From the NCBI RefSeq assembly GCF_028389875.1, contig NC_084663.1, positions 213,676,876 to 213,740,875 of the forward strand: a stretch of DNA of 64,000 nt, given 5' to 3'. The notes under the pieces are model-generated. The model made no database searches. It was not told the DNA's origin and worked only from the letters and a program-made list of their open reading frames with translations. Below, one piece after another: positions 34,519-47,417 of this stretch; positions within the stretch are counted from its first letter, which is position 1, and each line of letters begins with the position of its first letter. This DNA is from Rhea pennata. Taxonomy: Eukaryota > Chordata > Aves > Rheiformes > Rheidae. The position numbers were made by a program, and so were the translations under genes.

Positions 34519-35604
34519 AACTGCTTCACTAGTGAACGTTCCTCTGTCTGGCAGAGGTAGGTTTTAACAGTTCGCACACAGCCAATGTGCCAATGGAGGG
34601 ATAATGCTTAACACGTGCACAGCGCTTGGTGTGCACCGAGGAGCAAATCCCCACTGGAGCCCTTTATACAGCTGGAGAAATTGGGGAGGGGGATTGTAAG
34701 GGCGGACCCTGCACCTGTGCTTGAGGCTGCAGCGGTTCCCTAGGCTGGTCCCTTTCTGGGGGTACCTCTGGTGGAGGTGGAGGACAGGGGCTACAGCTTA
34801 GTCCTTACAGGGCTGCCTGCACTAAGAGGCTGGATCTGGGACACAAAATCTAGAGCATGTTGAGCTCACTGGCAGCTTGCTGTCTAGCTATGGGCTGAAT
34901 TCACCTTTACAGAGCACCACCATGCCGAACTTGCTTCCCCTGGGTGCCTTTCTCTACCATTCCCTGCACTTCCACTCTCTATGCTTTAATTCATGTAATG
35001 TCTTGAGTTTTTTCTTTTAATTGCATCAGGCATATTCCTATTTGGAACACAGTGTCGTCATGGCTGGTGCATTCAGCCCTTCCTGGCAGTGTTCCCTGCC
35101 ATGTCCCACAGAAAAAAGTCTAGTGTAAACCAAAGTAAAAGGCTCATTTGGCCCATGACCAGCAGAAAGGCAGGGTGAGGGTGCCCTGAACACTTCAGAG
35201 CCTTGACATATCTGTTACCCAAAGCCTAAATCTGCTGGAGGCAGTAATGTACTTTAATTATCAATGTATGGATTGCTTTGATTTCCAGCTCCTTAGAAAT
35301 TTAGAGGGTGTAAACGCAGCACTGTGTAGATATCTGATCAAAATTCATAATACTGTTTTGTCTGTTTGCTGCCTACAGTGGTGCCCTGGTGAAAATAGTC
35401 CTGGGCTGATAGTGATCACCAAGGAGCTGCAGGGTTTCATTCCCCTTGCACAGTAGCTATTACTCTAGCACAACTGTGCAGAAATCAGAGCAGCAATTTC
35501 TTTCTATGTCAGTTTTCATTAAGACAGTACTTTCTTTAGCAAGCTGGTGGGATGCTTAGAAGTAAGAGAAGGGCATTTCTTAACTCCTGCATTCCTTTTC
35601 GCAG
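34074..35604 (+). other. WNT11: WNT11 intron 4 (1.5 kb)
   Basis: Donor GTAACA at 34074; acceptor CATTCCTTTTCGCAG ending at 35604. It contains a T-rich run near 34496-34519. No coding exon or recognisable transposon is seen. Confidence 0.93.
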
Positions 35605-35897
35605 GTCTTGAAAGCCTCTCTTGAAATGAAATGTAAGTGCCATGGAGTTTCTGGGTCATGCTCTATCAAGACCTGTTGGAAAGGCCTTCAAGAGCTGCAA
35701 GACATTGCACTGGACCTCAAAAACAAGTATTTATCAGCCACCAAGGTTGTTCACCGGCCCATGGGCACACGCAAATACCTCGTGCCAAAGGATATCGATA
35801 TCAGGCCGGTTAAGGAGACAGAGCTGATTTACCTGCAGAGCTCACCTGATTTCTGTATGAAGAATGAGAAGGTGGGGTCACACGGGACCCAGGACAG
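35605..35897 (+). CDS. WNT11: WNT11, fourth coding exon (residues 200-297)
   Basis: It carries the functional centre of a Wnt. '[16 protein letters not shown]' (residues 209-224) contains Ser215, the residue acylated with palmitoleate by Porcupine, which inserts into the Frizzled groove; NOTUM removes this lipid. Cysteines 209, 211, 218, 223 and 283 are present. The exon covers the end of the N-terminal domain and the linker ('[16 protein letters not shown]') into the C-terminal cysteine-rich domain ('[20 protein letters not shown]'). It starts in phase 0 (GTC, Val200) and ends two bases into codon 297 (AG), which exon 5 completes to AGG (Arg). Confidence 0.97.
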
Positions 35898-37522
35898 GTG
35901 AGGGTTTCTGCAGTGGGTGTTGATGGCACTCTGAGCCTCAAAGAGGGAAGGGGAAGAGGGGATCATGTATAAGTAAAAAGCAAGTAACTGTGGAGGTAGT
36001 ACATGCATGCAAGTAAAGGAAATCTGTAAGTTACAGTATGGTCCAGAGATGCCCAAGCCTTTCAGTGGTGGCTTCACCAGGACAGGGCTGCAGAAGACTT
36101 TTGCATTATACAGCCAGACACAAGGTAGCTTTTGAAGGTACTTCCTTCAGGAAACTCATGTAGGCAACCTCTAAAAGTTGTGTAGGCAGCCTCTAAAGGT
36201 CTTGTAATGATCAAGCACCATTTTTTTTCCATGTTGAGTTCCTCTAAGTCATTTCTTGCAATCATTACTCATGTGATGGAGGCTACTCTTAAGTAGACAA
36301 GTGTTAACTCCATTAGAATCAGTAGCCCCAGGAGCCCTTAAAAGAATACTACAGGCTATAGTGAGGAATCTTTAGGATTTTTGCTTCCATTGCATTTTAA
36401 AAATCAAAGTGTACTTGCATTGCTAATGCCTCCACAGAGGGATTTCTTCATCCTGTTGATGATAGGCATTTAAGATCATCACACCCAAATCTTCCACTGG
36501 GCATAATGCTGTCCCTTTCCCAGGACTGAAACATGCCTTTCTCTTCCCATGATCCATTTAATTCTCTTCAAGACAAATCAGTTCCCCTTTCAGCAGTTTG
36601 AGCATCTCTAGGTGGGTGGCAGACCCTTCACCAGCTGAACAGTTGCACTATTTCCAGAATTTTGCAGGTGGCATTATCTGCCCAGAGTTAACAGTGAGCC
36701 AGTTCTGCAGTTGGACTTGCCTTGCAGGAAGGGCAGTTCTCTGGATCACATGCACAAATAAGGCCTAGTCTGTCTGTGGCTGTTAGTACCCCAGGGCATT
36801 TGTTAAGTGAGGTGCAATGGCTGGATTTCAGGCTGGCTCATTAGTTGCCGTCTATCAACTTGATGAGAAAGCGTTAGATGATATTCTTCGGCAACGGCCA
36901 TTTAATCAGCAACCACAACCCTGTACAAAACATATCTGTGTTTATCTAGCAGAACTGACCTGGAGAAGATGGTAGTTAAATGGCAGGAGGCAGAAGGTGA
37001 CTTTCTCTGTACAGCAGCACTTATCTAGCAGCTCCACGGCGGGAGTGCTGGGCTGCTGTTCATCGTTAGTCCAGTGGTGGAACAGTAATTAGCAAGTGAA
37101 GACATTTATGAGTCACTGTGGATCGTAGCGAAAAAGCATGTGTTGAAACTGGTTTCTGAGGGAAAATGTCATTTTAATGGAAGCAATGTTTTGTGGATTT
37201 GTGTGGATTTTGATGAATTTGTGTCTTGCCATAGACCTCTTTGTTGGACCGTTCAGTAATGCAATGAAAAAAATGGGAGGTTGTTTGGAAATTGATTTTA
37301 TAGGAATTGCACTAAATCAGAAGGTTAAGTTGTGTCAAAACCAAAATAAATTCATCACAAATTTGCCAAATGAAACATTTTCAATGAACTGAAATGCTTT
37401 TAGAAGGGAGAGAGGTGTGACTTATTATTCACCTAATTTCAGTTTAAAGCAGGTCTTGCCTTTTTTATCTGAGCTAGGGATGAAAAACATGTCAGAGTCT
37501 TGAATGCTTTTTTCCTTTTTCC

Positions 37523-37560
37523 TTTTTTTTTTTTTTTTTTTTTTTTTTGGTGTGTGTGTG
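37523..37560 (+). repeat. T26 then (TG)n
   Basis: Twenty-six T followed by a short GT microsatellite in intron 5. Confidence 0.95.
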
Positions 37561-40500
37561 AGGATAGGAAAATGTGTGTTCCAGGCGTCCGTTTATCCTG
37601 AGCTGAGCAACAGCAGTGATTGCGAGCCTGCCAGGCAAGGGTCCGCAGGAAGTGAGACTGAGTGAGGATTTAGAGGACCAAGATATTAAGGCAGGAGCGG
37701 ATGACTTTAAAAAGGAACCTGTCAAGAAATTCTCCTTATTCGCAGACATGCAAGAAAATGTTGGCTATGGAAGGGGAAGAGAGAGATATAGTCCTGTGTT
37801 AAGTTGTAGGTGTCTCCCAGTCTCCCAACCTGGTAAGGTTGTGTGGACTTACAGTCATTTTTGTTGTAATTCACTGGCCAGCTCTTGAGAAGATGCCTGG
37901 TGTCTCAGATTTGGCACATGTAACGCAGGCCATAGCAGCTCGTTTTCTGAATTAATTTAGTGGAGGAAATAAGTGTAAAATCCACACAACGTGTTTGCAG
38001 ATCCATCCATTCTTCCCTGGGGGAAGGAGGGGAGCTTAGCTAGCCCTGGCTTCCTCCTTTTCCTCTGAATGCTTATTTTTCCTCCATGATTTTTTTTTTC
38101 TCATGGAGAAAACATTTAACATTTCTCAAGCGTGGTGGCTCTGTTCCAGCCAGACACGGGGTTGCAGAGATAGCGCCTAATGACAGAGATGAGGGGAACG
38201 GGAGCACAAAAGGGCTGCTGTTAGAGAGGGCAGAAAAAATGTGGTTTGCACTTGCTCTGCAAAGATGTAAAATGCTCACAAGGAAATAGCCCAAACAGGT
38301 TTTTGTTTTATAAGTCAAATCCCAGGGGTGTCTTAACATTTGATCTTTGAGCACGTCAAAAATTTGGGGAGAGCCTGTTGTTTCCTGCAAGGCTAATTTT
38401 TAAGGCCTTTTACTACAAATGGAATCAAGAAAAAATTTTAAATGATTGTCCCTCAGTTTGAATCCCATGAGACATTGGGTCCAGGCAGCTTTGGCAGCTT
38501 TTCAGCCCTGCTTTCTGCTCCAAAAGGCGTACGGAGGACAGGGGACATCACAGTGCCCATGCTGAAGCGGTCCTACCTCCCGCGCCCGCTCTTGCAATAT
38601 TAGATTGCATCTTGTGAATGACCTGCCAAGCTCCCAGTCGGAGAAACAGGCATTCATTTGTGCTGCTGGTGGAAGGATTTTAGTGAAATCAATAAGGCAA
38701 AGCAAAAGGAGGAAGGTGGAAAGCAGGACCGCAACCACGGTGTGGTGTGCTGATGTTTTTAAACAACTCATTTTCCCATTATGCCCAAGATTTTAAAATT
38801 CATATTCTTTTTAGTTTTCTTAAAGAAAATGAGTTCTTTTGCACCATCCTCCCTTCTCCCCTCAAGGTCCTGTGCTCACTCAGAGCACGGCGGAAAGAGG
38901 ACGGAGGTTGATGGCTTGGTTGCAACACCCTGGAAGTGTTGGGTTTCAGCATATGCTGTAGGGAACAAATCTGCACTGGCAGGTAGGTGGAAGGGATAAT
39001 CTAATCAGCCGCTTCCATCTCTACCCTCTCTAATTATCCCTCGCATTACTTGGACTTATTGTGCACTTTTCTGGCAGGAAGGGGAGTCGAGTTACCTTGT
39101 GGTGGAACTGCGTGAAAAGTTCCACTCGGAAAACATGAACTCGGCTGCTCAAAAGCCGTTCAGAGCTCTTTGCTGAAAGGCTTTCAAAGCCTTCTTTGGA
39201 ATGAATCTGAAATGCTTTTTAAGACTCTTTAGCTTTTCTTAGCTTTCTGTTGAAATTCAGAATAGTTTGGAAATCTGCATGCCTCCAAGCGGTTGGGGTG
39301 TATCCAGATTTCAAAGCCAGGGAGCTAAATCGAACCTGAGATTTGAAGCCTCACAACTCTTTGAAGTGCTCAAAATCTGATTAAGGAGCCAGGTTTTGCA
39401 ACTGTTGTCCAAGGCTTCTGCAAATAGGCTTGCTACAAACCCAGCCCTCATCGAGTCCAGCCAAACTACTTGCATTTATTTACCATCATCGCAGTTTCAT
39501 AGCTATTAAAAATGATCTGGAGACTAAATCTAAAGAAGCTGATCTGTGGAGCAGAATGTGAATTGTATGATTTTCAATTCAACTAATCTAACTGCAGAGG
39601 GAAAAAAAATTATTTTCCTATTTCAGAGCTTTCTTGGAAGAAAACACCCTATAACTCATCTTTTAACAAGGCAGTTCAGTTTTCCTGCCTGAAAAATTCG
39701 TTATCAGGTTCAAGTAAAATATAAATAATAGCAGATTATGAAATTGAGATCTCTTTTGTGAGAAAAGAAGCGAAAGTATTAACCTTCTTTATCAGTAGGG
39801 TGTAAAGTATCATATTTCAAAGGCTGTTTAAGGTCCCTTAAGGAATCCAAGGAAAGGGAAATTCTACCATGCGTGTAAAAGCCTCCAGCTCCTGAAGTCT
39901 TGCAGAGATTACTGAGCTGTTTATTACTGATCTTTCCCAGAGCAGCCTTGGAGCCAAGCGAATGCTTCTCCCTCCATGCTGAAGATGGAAAGGAGCTTTT
40001 GTAGGCTGCAAAAATCGGGTTGTAACATTTTGGGCAGCAAGGGGCAAGTCAACCATGACACTAAGCTGGGCTGATCTGCCACCACTCCTTAGCTGGCTCA
40101 CTTTGACCATGAACGTGACCATTCCTTTGGAGGTTGTTTCTTGCTAATATATTTGTTCATTCCTTCAATATAAAATACTAGTCCTAAGTGTCTCCCAAGG
40201 TGTCTTACACTGATATATTTTATTGGATAGGAACCTGCATGTAATTACTGAGCATGCCTGTACTGATCAGCAGTAACTCGTTTAGCTGCAGTGCCTGACT
40301 GTAAATGAAATTTCTTAGCAGAAGCACTCATATTTATACGGGGAAGAATGGTAGTTTTGAGTAAACAAGAGCATTTGGGTTTTTTTTTTTTTAACTACCT
40401 CTTTAATTAAAGTCCCATCACTCAGTTAGGACACAAGAAACAACATGCAGGACTTTGACTTTGATTAGGTTAAAATTTGTATGATGATTTAGGAAATTTT

Positions 40501-40645
40501 GGAACCATTATCAGACATGTCACTCTTCGCTCATGAGACCCCACAAATAACAAATTCAGGGAAGTCTGAACCTGTCCCACTCTGACAGACCTAGATTTGA
40601 TGGTAAAGCTTCCTGAAAACATTTGTGAATAATGATGTTATTGGT

Positions 40646-40687
40646 GGAAAAAGAAAGTTCATACATGGAAAAAGGAAGTTCATACAG
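40646..40687 (+). repeat. Tandem duplication of 21 bp
   Basis: Two adjacent 21-bp copies differ at two positions. Confidence 0.9.
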
Positions 40688-40844
40688 AAAATTGCAGCAG
40701 ATGGTGAATTCAGAGAGAGAGAGGGAGAAACAGAAAAAAAAAAAAAAAGAAAAAAAGCTCCTAAGCCAGCTCTCCTAAAGATATTCACTCCCTTTGCATT
40801 AAAACAGCATTGCAGTTAGAGAACATTAGATCCAGAAAGATCTT

Positions 40845-41170
40845 TTCACAAAGTCTAATCTTTTTTGCAGTGAGACTGAATTGAGAATGTCTGGGCCATT
40901 GCTGAAGATATTTGTCTAATCAGTTTTTAAAAACAGTTTCCCTAGACAGTCCCCACAGTTTCCCTAGACAACCTATACCAGAGCTTTCCTATCCTTAGAG
41001 TTATCACGTTTGTCTTAATCTGAATTTTCCTTTTTTCTTGTTGTTTTTTGAAAATCAGCTCAATCATTTCTTGTCCTGCCTCCTCTGGATATGAAGAACA
41101 TTCACTTGCTCTCCTCATTACCATGACATTCAATAGGTGGAAAGGCAGCTCTTCTTAGACTTTTCTAAGA
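40845..41170 (-). mobile_element. Old CR1-family LINE fragment, antisense
   Basis: The order of blocks follows the reverse complement of an amniote CR1 reverse-transcriptase end: 'atttgtctaatcagtttttaa', 'tccctagacaacctataccag', 'gtttgtcttaatctgaa', 'tcatttcttgtcctgcctcc' and 'gaagaacattcacttgctct'. It is much more diverged than the intron 2 copies. A short internal duplication of 'cagtttccctagaca' is present at about 40935-40970. Confidence 0.65.
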
Positions 41171-41271
41171 CAGTTTCTTCAACTTTTATTCTAGTTTCTG
41201 AACTGCTACTGCTCCTTGGGTTCACCTGAGAATCTTCTAACATTTATTTGGCTATTTTTCAAAACAGGATG

Positions 41272-41272
<1 letters not shown>

Positions 41273-41308
<36 letters not shown>
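41273..41308 (+). repeat. T36 homopolymer
   Basis: Thirty-six uninterrupted T in intron 5, about 100 bp after the old CR1 fragment. Confidence 0.95.
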
Positions 41309-41310
<2 letters not shown>

Positions 41311-43740
41311 ATTTTAATTCACTTTTGCAAAATGCTCTCAGTGCCTTTTGGCCTAACATTATCCCATATTTTTGAAGCTCACTCGCTATTTCTTCATTAA
41401 TGAAAATACAGGCTGGTTCTAGGATCTCTCTTGACACCTCCTTGGTGACATGAAGTATTGATAACTCTCTTTAGTACAATTGTTTGCTGTCAGTCTCTAG
41501 TTGTTCCCTGTGGATGAGAAAACAATTTAAAAATAATTAAGATCCTGCTCTTAAAATCTTATATAAAAGTTGTGCACTTTGATGTATTTTTGGCCATACC
41601 CGTTGTTTTACGTGCTTCTTGGGAGAATGAAATGAATTATTCCTCTCTCTCTTTTATATACCACTGTGTGTCATGACATTACCAAAACAAGGGGTGCTAA
41701 AGAAATTAATAGGGATTTGGTTTAAAAGAGAAAAAAGAAGGTATTTATTTTTATACAGCAGTAGCATCTACTTGAACTTATGGCCACAGGCGTTTGTGGA
41801 GGCAGTTTCCATACGTTAAATGAGTTCAAAAAGAGAAATCTATGGGCAACATGCCCACAAAGGAGTAGCGAAAGGTTCAGGCAAGAAAGTGTCTTCTATC
41901 ATTCGTAATACAACAGTTCTGGATGTTGATGGAGTAGGAGGGGGTGGACCATAGGAAACAACCAGATTCATGTTTTTCTCCCTAAACAGCATCTCCCATC
42001 ACCATTACAGAGTCCTGGGTCAGGTAGGCAATTGCTTGGACCCAGTAGGACATTTCTTACTTTTTTGTAAGCAGCTTCCACAAGATCAACAGGGCTGGTG
42101 GAGCTCCCAGCAGATATCTCATCCACCCCGTTGTCATGTGTCGTTATTGTGGCTGGTGCAGTAGGCAGAGTGGACCTCCCTTTAGCTCTCCAACAGCAGC
42201 TATCAACTGGGGGCAGCCAAAAAAAAAAAAAAAAAAGAAAGAAAGAAAAAAAAATACCCTATGCTTACATCTGCTGATGGGACAGAAATGAACTGAGATC
42301 CACAGAGAAAATACATGTAGCATCTCCCAGGAGCTTTTAATGGGGTGGAGCACCATCTTATTTAGCTTTAGGCATTAAGAAGTTAGGCAATTAAGCTGGT
42401 AGGCCACTGTTTACATTCATTGCACAGTCAGCTGATACCTCCAGAGCACAGTTCATCCCATTCCTCTGTCCTGCATAGGAAATCATCTCCAGTATGAACC
42501 AGAGAGTGCCTGTTTTCTTGCATATTACTGAGAGATGTGAGAGAGCTCTTGTAAGTGGGATGATAGAATATGAATAATTTGGAGGACGAGAAGGAGTCCA
42601 TGACCTTAATTGTGCTTACTAGACTCTCTTGCTCAAACTCTGCTAGCACAGGGCTCAGATGGTTTTAAGGAGCGCAAGAACATACTGCCTGTCGCCTTGT
42701 GCTCCTATCTGCGGCACTTAGATTTCCAGCTGGAAATCCTTCTGCAGGTCCCTGCAGAACAATGCAGAAACTCTGCTTCTCCCTCCTCTGCAGCAGACTG
42801 TAACTGATATCTTAAGACGAAAATTCCTGGTGAAGTAACTGTGAGACTCCTTAGCCTCTCCATCTGGGGCAGGATTCTCAAAAATGCAAATATCACCTTG
42901 CCCATCTCTGCAGGGAGGCCACCCCGTGATATAGCTGCTTGGGCTCGAGGGATGATGTACAGCAATGTTTTTGCAAGTGAGGGCTGGTAGGGTGAGACTC
43001 TGGAAAGGCAAATTGAGTAGGATTTGTCCAGTCAGTGAGGTCAGCCTCCTCCCATCTTGCATAGAAAAGAGAAAAGCACGGTGGCAATCTGAAGGCATAT
43101 TCCTGAGCCAAGACCTTGTCCACGATTATGGTTGAGGCATCATTTTTCACTGGTTGTCCAAATGCTTTTGGAAGTTTGGTTAAGATGGAGTCGGCTGCAT
43201 TCGTATTTTCTCTCTGAGGCTCTGGAGAAGCGCATTTCTCTGAGTTGCTGGAATTGTGCTGGACTGGGCCCAAAACAAACGAGACTGAACTTAACCCATC
43301 AGCAGGGAGCCTGGTGATACTGCAGCCGAGGTCTCTGACAAGCAGACACTCAGGGGTAGCTTCTGTGGGTAAACTCTAGTCTTTGGGTTTCTTTGTCTTT
43401 ACCTACTAGCTCCTTGTACACATAGTTACAGCTGAAAAAAAATGCCTTTGTTTTGGCTTATTTTTTTAAAAAAATAAAGATTATTCATCCATCCCTACAA
43501 TTTAAAGCAGAAAACAGAATGTTTAGTTAGTGGCATTGTCAGGAAAGTTTTCTAAAAACACAGTTACGGTCAGAATGAGGTCAAAAGCTCTGTTCTGGGT
43601 ATGCAGCTCTCCTGCTTCTGAATGTCTCTGTTCCTTATTCAAAAATTGAGGGAAAAGTGGCAGGGTTGGTTAGAATTTTTTTTTTTCCTTTATTTCAGGT
43701 TGAGTGGGATGGGCTTGGCTGTGGGAAAGCCAGTAGATTT

Positions 43741-43768
43741 TATTATTATTATTATGATGATGATGTAT
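43741..43768 (+). repeat. (ATT)n(ATG)n microsatellite
   Basis: A run of ATT triplets switches to ATG triplets. Confidence 0.9.
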
Positions 43769-45886
43769 GCAAATCACAGGAGTGGATGTAAGGAGACAGA
43801 GATTCCCAATTCGCAGACAACAGGTGTAAGAGTTTTGCTCTGTATTTGAATTGACTAAATTTGACCGCAGGGTGCTTTGTACGTCTAGGGAATATCCTTG
43901 ATGGTGAAACGGTTGCTTAGCACCAGGTGGCATCATATACCCAGTGCTGGGCTTCTTCAGACTCCTGCTCCTCGCTAGGTGAAACTAGGGGCAACAACCT
44001 TTCCAGCCACCGGTAAAGCTGAGTAAGGTTTTCAAATACCCTCCCCTCTCCTAATGTCAACATGCCTGTGTTTGAACCTTTGCTCTGAATATTTAATGCA
44101 TTTACTAATACATTTATGAGGAGTCATTCTGAGGTTTCCTAGCGGAGGGGCTCTGGTTCGTGGGGGTAATAACAGCGCCTTTGGTTCAATGTTAGGCAAA
44201 CATGCTTAATGAGATTGCAGACTTCAGCTTCGGTAGAGGCTTTCAAAGGTTCGTAAATATTTACACACACTCCCGAAAGAGGGGAAGAAGCGGGGGGGAG
44301 CCTTTAAAAACTGAACATGGAGAGGAATGTGAGTCAGAAATAACAAACAGGAGGCCTGCCTGAGTCAGAAATAAATAAGGGAAGAACAAGAATAAAATCT
44401 CAACACCTCGTTAATCCCATAACTTCTCCTAAAGCATTACCTCATGAGGAATTCTTATAAAGCTCATGGATTTGTTTCCATCTATTAATGGGGTGCTCAG
44501 CTTGATAGTACCACTCATATTCCTCTCTCTTTTCCCTACCCAAAACCAGCCTCAAAATGTTTCTGTCCAAAATAACTAGATGCAATAAGATTTAGAAGAC
44601 ATGTCAGTAATTCTCCACAAATTCCAAACTGCCTTTCTATTAATAATACCAAGAGGCTCCATCAAGTTTGCAGCCTCACTGTGTTGAGCACAGAATGAGA
44701 TCTTTTAACCTAAAGGTGCTAGTGTGCAGCCAAACATCTGACCAAACATTCACCTTTACAGCAGCTGGAGAAATGGCATCTTTAGGACATGGTTCATTGC
44801 ATCTGAAAGTCAAAGCCTGTTGATCTCTGTCAACTGTGGAAGGTAGCCCAGGGTGACAGGTTGTGGTGGGGGCATCTGTAGGGTAGAGTGATGCAATGTA
44901 CTCTAACATCTAGGGTTTAGGGAGATGAATCCCTCCTGGTGAGAGGGTAGAGGACAAAGTCTCTGGAAGGCCAAAAAAGGCAGAGAGTATTTGAACATAG
45001 GATCAGTTTTTCCTCTCTTTCGCTTTATCAGGGCAGTCTTTGATGCCAATGAGTTTTTCATGTGGATGCATGCTTTTCACTACCATTGCTGACTATGTTT
45101 TCGGAAGCAGCTAGTGGCATTTATTTAAGTATCTTAGGATATTTCCAACTTGGGATACTTCCAACTTGAAGATCTTAGGAGAATGGGGTAGCTGGGTTTT
45201 GAGAATGGTTGAGCATATGATTTTACAAAGTTAAGTCCCTTCCAAAGTTTCTCAGTGCTGGAGATCAAAGGCAGAGATTCCTCAACTCACAGGTTACTTC
45301 TGAACACTCAAGCCAGCTGCCAACCAAACAGACAAACTGAGGGAACCTCATAAAATGGCAGACTTACCCCTTTAAGTAAAAGCAGAAGCAAAACAAGCAG
45401 TAAAAGTCCGTGTGACATTTGGTGACATGTCATCCCACAGTGTGTCCTTGCCATGCTGCCTGCTTCTGGGTCGAGACTCAAGGTGGTGTACGGCCAGCTC
45501 CCTTGCTGCTTGTGCCAGGCTGGGAGATACTTAGAGGAGAAAGCGCAGAGTCCTGCCCTGCTAGTATTGGTAATCATTTCCCTGATATGGTCAGGGCTGG
45601 ATAGTGGCTGTTAGAGCCTGCTCAGGAGCTTTCCCAACCTAGTATCCTTGGCATGGAGTCTGTGCAAATTATCTGACTGCAGGGTTCCTCCTCTACCCCT
45701 TTTCAGGTTAGGCAACGTAAGGCAAACATCAGAGTTTGTCCTTTAAGGGATCCTCTTCTCCCACCTCCCTTCAAACAGCTTTGGAGCCAGCCTGGGAATA
45801 CACAGCACTATGGACTATGAGTTTGTGTTTCAGTGAAGATATCATCATTGCTTCTCTCTCTTGCTATTCAGATTAGATGCTATTTT

Positions 45887-45952
45887 GAGTGTCAGAGCAG
45901 GTGATGTGAATCCTATCTGGAGTTTCAGAGCAGGTGATCTGAATACAGGCCC
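45887..45952 (+). repeat. Tandem duplication of 33 bp before exon 5
   Basis: Two adjacent 33-bp copies each carry 'cagagcaggtgat', with an E-box-like CAGGTG, about 0.2 kb upstream of the last exon. The first 25 or so bases are nearly identical and the remainder is diverged. Confidence 0.75.
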
Positions 45953-46154
45953 AGGGCTCTCTCTATCTCCCTTGCAGACCTGCCCTGGTGCCCAGCTACT
46001 ACCTGCTTGCTGCAGCTGAGGCTTGAACATGCTGGCCTCACCTGGCACCTTGCAGAGCTGTCAGGCCTCAATGCCATTGCAGGGACTGACCCATCCTTGG
46101 TTTCCAAAGCTCCGTGGGGATTTGCGCTTGCTCACTGCATTTCCTTTATTCCAG

Positions 46155-46329
46155 GCAATGCAACAAGACCTCCAACGGGAGCGACAGCTGTGACTTGATG
46201 TGCTGCGGCAGAGGCTATAACCCCTACATGGACAAAGTGGTGGAGCGGTGCCACTGCAAATATCACTGGTGCTGCTACGTGACCTGTAAAAAGTGCGAGA
46301 GGACTGTCGAGAGATATGTGTGCAAATGA
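46155..46329 (+). CDS. WNT11: WNT11, last coding exon (residues 297-354, stop)
   Basis: It encodes the C-terminal cystine-rich domain that makes the second contact with Frizzled. The G at 46155 completes codon 297. Two sequons follow (Asn300-Lys-Thr, Asn304-Gly-Ser). Cysteines at 299, 309, 313, 314, 329, 331, 336, 337, 341, 344 and 353 bring the mature total to 24, the canonical Wnt number. '[10 protein letters not shown]', '[13 protein letters not shown]' and the terminal '[10 protein letters not shown]' are Wnt and WNT11 hallmarks. TGA ends at 46329. The five coding pieces sum to 1065 nt, 354 residues, with no frameshift or internal stop, so the gene appears intact. Confidence 0.98.
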
Positions 46330-46537
46330 GACTCCCCCTCTTGCTCCAACCAGGAGCTGCGACGCCAGTGGCACCCAAGCACTATTCACAGATGAGAAAA
46401 CATTTCCCTAACTAGATGTCGCTTATCTTGTAAAGACACAAACTTGAAGAAAGATCGTAGAGGAGAAAGCAATAACACCAGTAAAAACAGGACCCTTAAG
46501 AAAAAGTAAATGTAAAAAGCAGAAGGTTTTCTCCACC

Positions 46538-46543
46538 AATAAA
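46538..46543 (+). terminator. Proximal AATAAA poly(A) signal (possible)
   Basis: A canonical hexamer about 210 nt after the stop codon. Use is uncertain. Confidence 0.35.
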
Positions 46544-47101
46544 ATGCTCTCTGGGAAGACAAAAACTCATTTGGGATGGTATCTTCTTCCAAAATATTTC
46601 CTGTGGTTGCCAATGACGTCCAGCCATCAAGTGCCTTAGTATTTTGAGAAACAAAAGTAGAAACTTTCCTTAGGGGAAGAACAATAACTCTTGTTGGAAA
46701 ATAATGCCAACACCTGCTTATGCCTTCTAGTGTGGGTATTGGGTCTGCACTAGGACCATCCCAGAAAGGAAAACTTTGCAGCTTTTCAGCATTAACTCTA
46801 TTTGTTGCCAAAGACTTTATTTTTAGCCTGGAAGCATCCTCTCAGGATGGCAAAGGCGGAAAGACTTTCAGGTTACTCTCCTGAAATGAACCAATCATTT
46901 TAACCTTTTTTTTTTAAGCAGGTCTGCAACTTCAAAGCAACTGCCATGGGCAAAGCTGTTCCCATTTTACCAGAGCTGGTTTCAAACTCAACTGTTCAAA
47001 AAAATCCTTTGGATACTGAAGGCAGTGAGGGTAGGATACCCTGAGAGAGGCTTTTGTGGGCATGGGTCCACAGGAATGTAGCAGAGTGGGTAGGATGCAG
47101 C

Positions 47102-47107
47102 AATAAA
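47102..47107 (+). terminator. Middle AATAAA poly(A) signal (possible)
   Basis: A canonical hexamer about 775 nt after the stop codon. Use is uncertain. Confidence 0.35.
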
Positions 47108-47404
47108 GCCAAAGAGAAAGTAAAAAACAATTCCTGCTTGCTTTCTCTCCTGCCCTGTGGGTGTTATGCCCTTAATCACTGTCGCTCTGCTGTGTTGGAC
47201 CACCCAAAGCCGTTGAAATCTGCCACCTCCTCTTTTCCGCCAGCGAAGCCATTGACCGAGCCCCGAGAAACTCCAGAGTCCTCAGCGCTGCCCAGCCCCG
47301 GCTCTCGAGAGCGCAGGCACAAAGGTTAACAGCTATTCTCAGTAGACCGAAGTGGGAACATGTAAATCTCTCACATGGCCCTGCCTTGACACATTATCTG
47401 TGGC

Positions 47405-47412
47405 TGTACATA
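47405..47412 (+). promoter_or_regulatory. Pumilio response element in 3' UTR
   Basis: TGTACATA is a full match to the Pumilio consensus UGUANAUA. Pumilio proteins bind this element in mRNAs and usually reduce translation or stability. Binding here is inferred. Confidence 0.45.
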
Positions 47413-47417
47413 TTTTC

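Larger units (their letters stand above)
35898..46154 (+). other. WNT11: WNT11 intron 5 (10.3 kb)
   Basis: Donor GTGAGG at 35898; acceptor TTTCCTTTATTCCAG ending at 46154. It contains T26 then (TG)n at 37523-37560, a 21-bp tandem pair at 40646-40687, an old antisense CR1 at about 40845-41170, T36 at 41273-41308, a short A/G tract near 42219-42250, (ATT)n(ATG)n near 43741-43768, and a 33-bp tandem pair at 45887-45952. No other gene is seen. Confidence 0.9.

Noticed and set aside
34590..34700. Possible MIR fragment in intron 4
   Set aside because: There is only a short resemblance around 'acagctggagaaattgggga', with no second MIR block in the right order.
46386..46811. 141-codon - frame antisense to the 3' UTR
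   Set aside because: It has no domain or codon pattern, and its position in the UTR explains it as chance.
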